Assembly (NCBI GenBank): GCA_002748735.1
Contig: PDTC01000011.1
Coordinates: 62,001 to 126,000, forward strand
From: Desulfobulbus propionicus
GTDB lineage: Bacteria; Desulfobacterota; Desulfobulbia; Desulfobulbales; Desulfobulbaceae
Direction of reading: 5' to 3'
DNA: 64,000 nucleotides
Shown here one piece after another: positions 56,848 to 64,000 of the stretch (its first letter is position 1; every line of letters begins with the position of its first letter). The notes under the pieces are model-generated. The model had not been told where the DNA came from and did no database searches. It saw only the letters and a program-made list of their open reading frames with translations. A program made the position numbers and the translations under genes.

Positions 56848-57333
56848 TCAGTTGGTCCACACGCCCTGCTCGTTCTGGTGAATGCCGGGGTCAGCCGGGG
56901 CAGCACCTGCTGGCTCAGAGGGAGAAGGTTCTTCGGGCTGCTCAGGCGGGGAAACCGGGCGCTGCCCTTCAAGCGGCTGCTCTTCCTGCCCTCCTGGTTC
57001 TTCTCGCTCTTCATCCTTCACCGCCTGATAGAGGTTCTGCAGGTGAAACTCCTCATCAGCCACAACCTTGACATAGTCACCGACCTGAAAACTGCTGATT
57101 CCTACAGGCACGCCCTTCAGATCAAAAAATCGGGTTGTCGGGGTAAACTGGTATACGGTATCCCCGATGACCAGCTCTTTTCCCTCTATCCAATCAACGG
57201 TCATCACCGGGCCTTCAACCTCACGATAGGTTGGCGTGCTGTTTTCTGCTGTTACACCCGTGACCGGGGCAGTCAGCAGGAGTCCGGTCAACAACGCGGC
57301 AGTGTATGTTGGTAATACCTTATGCATGTTCAT
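56848..57333 (-). CDS. Small secreted protein, PilY2-like position
   Basis: 161 residues. Signal peptide MHKVLPTYTAALLTGLLLTA with cleavage near VTAENS; a small beta-rich domain at about 35-95 (GPVMTVDWIEGKELVIGDTV, GVPVGISSFQVGDYVKVV); then a Glu/Pro-rich low-complexity tail. It begins 24 bp after the PilY1-like gene. In Pseudomonas a small secreted PilY2 follows PilY1, and the beta domain has a similar look, so I suggest a type IV pilus accessory protein; this is inference. AGAGGAA precedes the ATG. Confidence 0.65.
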   Translation of the reverse strand: MNMHKVLPTYTAALLTGLLLTAPVTGVTAENSTPTYREVEGPVMTVDWIEGKELVIGDTVYQFTPTTRFFDLKGVPVGISSFQVGDYVKVVADEEFHLQNLYQAVKDEEREEPGGQEEQPLEGQRPVSPPEQPEEPSPSEPAGAAPADPGIHQNEQGVWTN

Positions 57334-57357
57334 TTCCTCTGTGTTTGTCTGGGGCGA

Positions 57358-60300
57358 TTATTCTGCCTGCTGCCAGTAGTAGACACCATGGCGTTCAGCC
57401 TCTTCCACCATCGTCTCAATGGTCCCTTCCGAAGAACTAAGGTACTTGATCTCCTCCGGATCGTTGTCTTCACCACCCTCAACGAGAATGGCCGGGTTAT
57501 ACAGGTGGCCATCATAGGCCTTGTCGGTGGGGATGCCAGGAATCCGGTCAGGAATCCCATCACCATCCGTGTCAATGGGGGCATCAATCATGACCATATC
57601 CTCGTCATTGACCTCACCGTCACCATTAAGGTCAAAGGCTGGCGAGTTGAGCATCCCGCCGGTAGCGGCACTGCGTTCATTGACAAAGGAGTAGGCACCG
57701 GCATTACAGGTGGCTCCGGTCAGGCCGAAAGAGATCAGGATGGCCTTACCGTCACGAATGATGGCATCATTGGTGATCCGTTCACCCAGGGCACGCTCGC
57801 CGTCCTCATCAACATCGCCATCACCGTCATTATCAATGTTGTCGGCTCCGGCAAGTTTACCGGGCAGGTCAAAGCACCAGCCAAGGCTGACCGCAGGCAC
57901 CAGGTCTTTGTCGTCAAGCACCGTATCACCGTTGATATCCTCGGTAGCCTGCACCATTGTCCAGTCGGGCTCATAGTTCGAGGGGATACGGTAGTAGGAA
58001 TAGGTATCCAGACTGCCATCGCCATCAATATCCTCACCCTCATTAAGAACGCCATCACCATTGGCATCCTCGGTCAATTCACCTTCCACCCAGACCACCT
58101 GACGGAGCAGGCTGTTCACCGGATTATTGGCAGCATACTCCTGCGGGGCATGGCTGAGGGTGATCACCGGATTGCTGGGATCAGTAAGGTCGTCAATACG
58201 CGCACCAAGGTATCCCTGGTTCCAGGTGTCTGGCGCCCAGTCCCAGATGCCATACATGGATTGCACATCCTTGTTACTGATATCCGACTCACTCAGATAT
58301 CTACCGGTGCCGAAAATCACCATGTACCCGGGCTGCTTCGGATGAAACATGATATCCGGTGCTGCGGTAATCGGCTGCAGACTGTTACCAGAAAACAGCG
58401 GCTGGGGCACGGCGCCAGGTTGATTGCAGCTGGTAATAGTGCTGCCCGTCGGCTCATCGCAGTAGGCCACCTGCCACTCGGTATAGTTCGTTGCCGTTAG
58501 ATCAAATTTCCACATATTGCCCAACAGATCACCGGCGTAGACATAGTCAGCGCGCAGGTCATTGTTGACATCAATGACTCTGGGCTGCGACAATCCGTTC
58601 ATGGGGCCAACACCGGTATCAATTTTGCGCAATACCCCGCCAGTCTTGGGATCAAGAATGACAAGCGCGGCGGTCCCGTCCTCACTCTCATACCCATTGG
58701 CCAGGATCACTGCATATCCCTTCAGGCTCTCACCATTGTTGATCTGCTCATCATTGGTGTTTACCAGAAGGGGCTGACCAAAGGTGTACCCCATGAAGGG
58801 CTCCGTGGTGGTCCGGTAGACGGTCAGGTCTTTTCCGTCTCCGCAGGAGTGGAGCAAGCTGCCGGTGGGGATCTTTATCACGTCATAGGCACCGGCACTG
58901 AGAACCGTAAGTACCTCGTAGACGCCATCATTACTGCCGGTAGTACTACCAACCGTGCCATCCCCGCAGTTGGCGCCAGCCACCGAGATATGGTCACCAG
59001 TAAAAAAGGTGTTCAAAAAGGCTCCGGGAGGTCCGTGGATCTCATCGGGAAGTTCGGTGCCAGTATCATGAAAGGTGATTACATCGGTGGCACTACCACT
59101 CACCTGAACTGTCGACGGCTTCGGATACTCCCATAACACGTCAGCAGCTTCAAGGGCTTCTGGATGGGTAACGTCAAGGGCAAAAATTCCCTTGCCGCCT
59201 TTCCCCAGGCTGCCAATCAGCAACACCTTGTCATCTACCCTGCTTGCACCTCTGATCTTGGTGGTATAGGCCGTCGCATCCACGTAGTACTTGTGACGAT
59301 AGGCCGGATCTGCGTATTCGCGCAGGTGCGGATAGACAAAGGAGGGGACATAGGCAAAGACCTCTTTACCATTATCGGCATCCTGAGCAGAAAAGGCATG
59401 CAGCATACCATCATTGCCGCCAACAAAAAGGTAGCTGTCGACGATATGCTCGCCGTCTGCATCAACCACCGAATTTCCCGAAAGATCATATTGGGGATAC
59501 CTCTGGTTTCTCGCCCGGGAGTGGACAAAGTCTCCAAAGGGTTTCTTGCGGGTACGAAAATCTGTGCCTTCGTACTGTTTGTCGCCCCGGATATAGTTGA
59601 CCACATCCTCACCACTTCTCTCATGGGCAAAGTACGGGACGAGATGCTGCTGTTGTACTGTAGACAGGTTGGCATGGTCGAACGTCACACCTGTGGAGCC
59701 ATTGTAGGTGAGTATTGTGCGTCCGGTATGGCCGGCACCGTCACTGCCAAGACGACTCTCCATGGTGTCAGCGGCAGACCAGAGATGTGGGGTCTGCACC
59801 TGTCCATAGGAGGAACTGGTCAGATCGGTGTCCAGTTGATAGGCCTTGACGTCACCCCACCATTCCTCTGTATTGTACTCGGTCTGGAACATGCGAATAT
59901 CATCACCGATGATCTCATACAGCTCATCACCGTTGATGGCTACCGAGGCCTCGGAACCGTTCCGGTCACTGATGTTATCGACGATCGCTACCAGCGCCCT
60001 GACCAGTTCATCGGGATTGGTGGCGGCAATAAAGTCACCACGACCGTTGACGGCGGCATGAAACATGTCGTCAATGGTCGTCTGGCCGTTAGCAGACACT
60101 GTCGGCCAGGTCGGGTAATCAGTGGGCACCCTGTTGACATTCATATCATAGTCATCGGGATTGAGGGTACCATTCAAACCGTAACTGATACCAAAGGTGA
60201 CCATGTGCTGCCAGCTGGCAGGGTCATCATTGGTGAAGGTCAACGACGGACTGGTCGGCACCTTGTTGGCGAGCGAGGTCTGCAGATCCCGTTCGTAGTA

Positions 60301-63300
60301 ATACATGGCAATGTCAGCCAGGGTATCACCCTGTGTACTCTTATAGACACCGCCATGCTCATTATTGTCATTATCAGCGGTTCGCGCGGCTGATCGCTCG
60401 GCATTGCTGCTGTTCCAGTAGCCGTCGGTCATGAGAATGGCAAAGGACTGCTGGCATTCCCCGCCCTCATCGGCAGAATCCCAGACAGAATCCTTGTTGC
60501 GCAAAGGATTGCTACCCGTGCCTGCATAGCCGTCATCGTAATACTGACCAGCATAGTCAAGTGCCCGCCGTAACGGCGTGCCACCGCTGGCCTTCATCTG
60601 ATACAGTTTATAGAGAAGCTCGTCGGTCCTGTCCTCACTGTTCACCTTGATTGGCTTGACCGGGGTAGCCACAGACGAATCATTCAAGGCCAACAGCCCT
60701 GCTCGGACATTCTCCATGCGAACCATAGCACGGGAGACCGCCGAGATGGCGGACAGGCGCCGTTCACGGTAATAGGTAAACCAGTTGGCAAAGTTTTGCC
60801 GTGCCGCAGTGTAGCCTGCAACTGTATCCCCATCAGGGATTTTTACATCGGCAGGAGGAGTGGCCACATATTCCAGCGTGGTGATAACATCGTTATGCTC
60901 ACTGATACCATTATCCACATTGGTACCAGTAGCACGATAATAGTTCATCTGCTTAAGAGCGTTATTAAACACGACAAGAAACGGCCCATCATCACTGGTA
61001 TCACCTTCAGTGTCATTGTTGGACCAGACATAGTAGTGGGCATTGGGGATGAGACCACCGCCGGGGGAGAACATCACCGCGTCTGCCTGAGCTTCAGATT
61101 CCGGTTCAGAAGGATCGGTCGCTCCTATAATACTGACACTGCCGGTGGTTCCGGCGGCAAAGGTATACACGCCCAGGTCAACCCAGTCTCTACAGCTTTT
61201 GGTGTGGTCAAAACCGCAAATTTCTGTGTCACCGCCAGCATGACGAACCCGGTAGCAGACATTCTGATAACTGTCCGAGTTTCTTGCCCAGCGGATATAA
61301 ACGTGGTTGTCGCCTGCTTCACTGGCGGTAAAAGTATGTTCCCAAGTAGCGTATGCTCCATCCGCTGTCGCAGTACAACCTTGGCCGATTCTGAGCTGGG
61401 TATAGTCATCGCCAAAACTTCCATTCCCAGAGCTATCATATGTTACCCCACAGTCGCTGTACCCTGGATCACGATCATCAAGGATGATAGCACCTTGACT
61501 TGCGCCCAGATCGAAGAATTTACCATCCAGGTTAAACACGGATGTCCCCTTGATCGGGTGGTAGCGGGGGAACGTCAGATCAGCATTTGCAACAAGACGT
61601 TCGTGTCCATAACCATTGGCAGCCAACTGTTCGGATATCTCCACCACCCTGGGCCACGGCTCGTACGCCACTGTCGGGTTGTAATAAAGGGCGTTATATC
61701 CGAACCACTGGGACTTCCACTCCATACGGCGAGCATCGGGGATTTTATATCCATCAAATATACCAGAGTATCCATCATAAAGCCCCTGATTGGTGCTACC
61801 AGGGATCATGACATCCCAGTTCATGGAGCCGGAATCGTCAAAGACGAACATGACATTTGACGGGGCAGCGACAGTGGTGGCTGCCAAGGGCACATCCGAG
61901 ATGAACTGCTCATCACCGTCCAGGGCGACAAGCCGGTGGCTGAAGCGGATATTGGCGAACTGTACCTCGAGGTAATTGTTGTCAACATTTTTTACGGTGT
62001 ACTCGTCAGCAGTAGTGGTATTGCCGACTGTGGGCAGGGCTACACTTAAGCCGTCAATGACAATCCCCCGTACTTGATGCTCGGTATGGTTGATATCCAC
62101 ATAAAAGGTGACCGTGCCGCCGAACTCCGGGTGTTGCACTGTTGCCGGTGTGGTTTCGCCTGCATCCGAATAGATGGTTCCATAGGTGGACACCGGTTCA
62201 ACCGCATAGGAGTTAATGGCAAACGCCACCTTCAGCTGATGATCCTTGTCATGCATGTTTTCAAAGGTGTACCCGTAGGGACGGCCTGCCTCAGCGCTGT
62301 CGACCTCGACAGCGCTCACATGATACCCGTCAGCGGGAGTGAAGACAAAGGCAGCATTATCTCCGGCCTCCACCTCGATGGAGTCCTCTACCACCGCCCC
62401 TGCAGCGGTATTTTCCACCACCTGTGTTCCATACGCCACCTTTCCGGGGCCAGTGACCTCAACATTGACATAGCTGGTAAACAGGGCCTCAATGGTGTGG
62501 TCTGCTAGAACATTACTGAAGGGATACTCATAGGTTGTCAGGTTTTCTCCCTGGATATTCGGCAGGACAGCATCGTCAACAAGGACCTTCGAGATATGAT
62601 GTACTTTACCGTTATGGGGCACCTGGCTGCCTATGTCCTCATGGGCGTGGGCGGTAATCTGAAAGACCGTACCACTCCCGTATTCCACCTCCACATACTC
62701 ATCTGCCGGGTGAGGATAGATGGTACCAAAGGGTGAAGCCTCAATCACCCTGATCCTCGAGGTGAAAGTGGCCTCCACCAGGAAATCAACGACAACGCCT
62801 GGACTGGGCAGGGTGTACGCGTAATACTCCTGCCCGTTGGCAAGGCCTATATCTATGCCGTTCACCCGCAACGAGCTGATATGGTAGCCCGGATCAGCCT
62901 GGACGACAAAGGTTGGCGTGGCATTGCGTTCCACCTCGACAGTGGCGGTACCATCGGTCGCGGTAATGGTTGCCCCGAAATGATCCTCCGTGGAGATCAT
63001 GCCGTGGATGGTCGCTGTCATGGTGATCTCATGGTCACCGTTTTCAATGGTGCCGATACCGGTATCGGTAATATCCACCTTATCTGCTGACACCCCCGGG
63101 GAAAGGCCCAGATTGTTCATGGAAACGGTAAAGGTCTCGGGCGGATCCTCATGTATGGCATCCGCTATCGTTGGCACGGAAAACGTGACAGAACCGGGTG
63201 CACCAGTGCTGAAGGTAAGTACCTGTGGCGTATTCTCGTAATCTGTACCGCCGGTGGCTGTACCATCAGTAAACTGAATACCAACCGTAACCCCCCCGGG

Positions 63301-64000
63301 AACCTCATGGTCAAGAGTTGCGGTAAACTCGAGATCTTCACCTTCAAGGGCGGTGGCGTCACTTAAGGTAATAGTAGCGGTGTCGTTATCGACGATGGTG
63401 GTCTGGACATTCGAAAAAGCGTCATCAGGGTTAAATATCACCAGGTTTGGAGGTGAAGTAAAGTAAAGCTTCACCGTATACGTTTCCTCTGGTTCAACAG
63501 CCGTGTCGTCTATAATGGGGACAGTCAATGTCATGCTGTTACCGGAATAGTTCACCGTGGTAATCGGCATGAAATCATCACCCGCTGTGGCAGTATCTCC
63601 AGCGAGGGCCTCCGCCTTGACATCCACCACCAGGTTTGCCGAAGGTTCGACAACGGCATCGGTAGAAAGTTCATAGACTGCGGCACCAAGGTTTTCCAGG
63701 ACGCTGGGTGGTCCAGTGAGGGTAAGAGAAGCCTGATCGTCATTGAGGATGGTAAACTCCTTTGGCGTGGAGTCCACATGTAAGAAGGTACCAGAAGGGA
63801 GTCCTGTAATACTCCCCAGGCGCACTTGAAAGGTTTCGTCTCCCTCGACCGCATCATCATCTACCAGCGGGATCTCCACCACAACCGAACCAGCCGTTCC
63901 CGGGTGGTGGACAGAAGTTACAGGGAGATAGTCCCCAGCCCCGGCTGTACCCTCGATAAGCTCGAGCTCGACATCGAACCCGCCCGGTACTAGCACGGGG
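57358..64000 (-). CDS. Giant PilY1-like adhesin with Calx-beta and InlB-type repeats, partial (N-terminus beyond window)
   Basis: At least 2213 residues; the frame is open at the window edge, so the start is missing. Order from the N-terminal side: three Calx-beta repeats (63.1-64.0 kb; DDDAVEGDETFQVRL, DDTAVEPEETYTVKLYF); four or five InlB/Flg_new-type repeats (61.9-63.1 kb; PGYHISSLRVNGIDIG, DGYHVSAVEVDSAEAG); a vWA domain with MIDAS VMFVFDDSGSMNWD near 61.84 kb and FAILMTDGYWNSS; an inserted golvesin-like domain; then the PilY1 beta-propeller (58-59.7 kb) with calcium loop DVNNDLRADYVYAGD and GTGRYLSESD; and EF-hand/dockerin-like DLNGDGEVNDEDMV and DTDGDGIPD at the end. Predicted type IV pilus tip adhesin or regulator. 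Confidence 0.85.
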   Translation of the reverse strand, partial: PVLVPGGFDVELELIEGTAGAGDYLPVTSVHHPGTAGSVVVEIPLVDDDAVEGDETFQVRLGSITGLPSGTFLHVDSTPKEFTILNDDQASLTLTGPPSVLENLGAAVYELSTDAVVEPSANLVVDVKAEALAGDTATAGDDFMPITTVNYSGNSMTLTVPIIDDTAVEPEETYTVKLYFTSPPNLVIFNPDDAFSNVQTTIVDNDTATITLSDATALEGEDLEFTATLDHEVPGGVTVGIQFTDGTATGGTDYENTPQVLTFSTGAPGSVTFSVPTIADAIHEDPPETFTVSMNNLGLSPGVSADKVDITDTGIGTIENGDHEITMTATIHGMISTEDHFGATITATDGTATVEVERNATPTFVVQADPGYHISSLRVNGIDIGLANGQEYYAYTLPSPGVVVDFLVEATFTSRIRVIEASPFGTIYPHPADEYVEVEYGSGTVFQITAHAHEDIGSQVPHNGKVHHISKVLVDDAVLPNIQGENLTTYEYPFSNVLADHTIEALFTSYVNVEVTGPGKVAYGTQVVENTAAGAVVEDSIEVEAGDNAAFVFTPADGYHVSAVEVDSAEAGRPYGYTFENMHDKDHQLKVAFAINSYAVEPVSTYGTIYSDAGETTPATVQHPEFGGTVTFYVDINHTEHQVRGIVIDGLSVALPTVGNTTTADEYTVKNVDNNYLEVQFANIRFSHRLVALDGDEQFISDVPLAATTVAAPSNVMFVFDDSGSMNWDVMIPGSTNQGLYDGYSGIFDGYKIPDARRMEWKSQWFGYNALYYNPTVAYEPWPRVVEISEQLAANGYGHERLVANADLTFPRYHPIKGTSVFNLDGKFFDLGASQGAIILDDRDPGYSDCGVTYDSSGNGSFGDDYTQLRIGQGCTATADGAYATWEHTFTASEAGDNHVYIRWARNSDSYQNVCYRVRHAGGDTEICGFDHTKSCRDWVDLGVYTFAAGTTGSVSIIGATDPSEPESEAQADAVMFSPGGGLIPNAHYYVWSNNDTEGDTSDDGPFLVVFNNALKQMNYYRATGTNVDNGISEHNDVITTLEYVATPPADVKIPDGDTVAGYTAARQNFANWFTYYRERRLSAISAVSRAMVRMENVRAGLLALNDSSVATPVKPIKVNSEDRTDELLYKLYQMKASGGTPLRRALDYAGQYYDDGYAGTGSNPLRNKDSVWDSADEGGECQQSFAILMTDGYWNSSNAERSAARTADNDNNEHGGVYKSTQGDTLADIAMYYYERDLQTSLANKVPTSPSLTFTNDDPASWQHMVTFGISYGLNGTLNPDDYDMNVNRVPTDYPTWPTVSANGQTTIDDMFHAAVNGRGDFIAATNPDELVRALVAIVDNISDRNGSEASVAINGDELYEIIGDDIRMFQTEYNTEEWWGDVKAYQLDTDLTSSSYGQVQTPHLWSAADTMESRLGSDGAGHTGRTILTYNGSTGVTFDHANLSTVQQQHLVPYFAHERSGEDVVNYIRGDKQYEGTDFRTRKKPFGDFVHSRARNQRYPQYDLSGNSVVDADGEHIVDSYLFVGGNDGMLHAFSAQDADNGKEVFAYVPSFVYPHLREYADPAYRHKYYVDATAYTTKIRGASRVDDKVLLIGSLGKGGKGIFALDVTHPEALEAADVLWEYPKPSTVQVSGSATDVITFHDTGTELPDEIHGPPGAFLNTFFTGDHISVAGANCGDGTVGSTTGSNDGVYEVLTVLSAGAYDVIKIPTGSLLHSCGDGKDLTVYRTTTEPFMGYTFGQPLLVNTNDEQINNGESLKGYAVILANGYESEDGTAALVILDPKTGGVLRKIDTGVGPMNGLSQPRVIDVNNDLRADYVYAGDLLGNMWKFDLTATNYTEWQVAYCDEPTGSTITSCNQPGAVPQPLFSGNSLQPITAAPDIMFHPKQPGYMVIFGTGRYLSESDISNKDVQSMYGIWDWAPDTWNQGYLGARIDDLTDPSNPVITLSHAPQEYAANNPVNSLLRQVVWVEGELTEDANGDGVLNEGEDIDGDGSLDTYSYYRIPSNYEPDWTMVQATEDINGDTVLDDKDLVPAVSLGWCFDLPGKLAGADNIDNDGDGDVDEDGERALGERITNDAIIRDGKAILISFGLTGATCNAGAYSFVNERSAATGGMLNSPAFDLNGDGEVNDEDMVMIDAPIDTDGDGIPDRIPGIPTDKAYDGHLYNPAILVEGGEDNDPEEIKYLSSSEGTIETMVEEAERHGVYYWQQAE

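Overview
The window looks like a piece of chromosome from a Gram-negative, anaerobic, sulfate-reducing bacterium of the Desulfobacterota, most likely Desulfobulbales. The pointers are a dissimilatory-type sulfate adenylyltransferase (Sat), a three-subunit fumarate reductase/succinate dehydrogenase, a TRAP dicarboxylate-type uptake system with a DctB/DctD sigma-54 switch, a stand-alone IMP cyclohydrolase, and a gene that only makes sense if an in-frame TGA is read as selenocysteine. The taxonomic call is inference from gene content; there is no rRNA here. I saw no rRNA, tRNA, CRISPR array, integrase, transposase or prophage gene.

Layout. 1-4.8 kb (minus strand): hslR, IMP cyclohydrolase, purN, pyrR, an unusual histidine kinase and a U32-family protein cut by the window edge; probably one operon. 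4.9-8.9 kb (plus): folE2, a PilZ-domain protein, rarA, and an UshA-like selenoprotein with a bacterial SECIS hairpin directly after its TGA. 9-11.8 kb: inorganic pyrophosphatase (minus, with stacked terminator hairpins), an unrecognised single-span membrane protein (plus) and a Bax-inhibitor-1 family protein (minus). 11.9-21.6 kb (minus): a polysaccharide cluster with, in transcription order, an arginyl/leucyl-tRNA protein transferase, a secreted beta-helix protein, five glycosyltransferases and a WbaP-type initiating sugar transferase. 21.8-22.7 kb: a very AT-rich stretch without a convincing gene, ending at the sdhC/frdC start. 22.7-28.3 kb (plus): frdCAB/sdhCAB and an L,D-transpeptidase.

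28.3-35.5 kb (minus): dctB-dctD, then dctP-dctQ-dctM-usp. A -24/-12 (sigma-54) promoter is readable upstream of dctP, as expected for DctD control. 35.7-46.2 kb: a KamA-family radical SAM enzyme, a RarD-like permease, a large AMP-ligase/carrier/PlsC-acyltransferase fusion, ppnN, a DJ-1/PfpI protein, nhaB (minus), a nitroreductase (plus) and tatD (minus). 46.3-52 kb: a GAF/AAA+/Fis activator diverging from a peroxiredoxin and katG, then a second peroxiredoxin-like protein and a glutaredoxin, together a redox-stress block. 52.1-57.3 kb (minus): a eukaryote-like PFKFB homologue (6-phosphofructo-2-kinase/fructose-2,6-bisphosphatase), an FmdB-type zinc ribbon protein, aroB with a terminator just upstream of its start, sat, and a small secreted protein. 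57.4 kb to the end (minus): a giant PilY1-like adhesin, cut by the window edge.

The observations I would follow first are the SECIS-bearing UshA-like gene, the bacterial PFKFB homologue with its structured leader, the terminator in front of aroB, the AT-rich island beside the polysaccharide operon, and the Calx-beta/InlB-repeat extension of the PilY1 protein.
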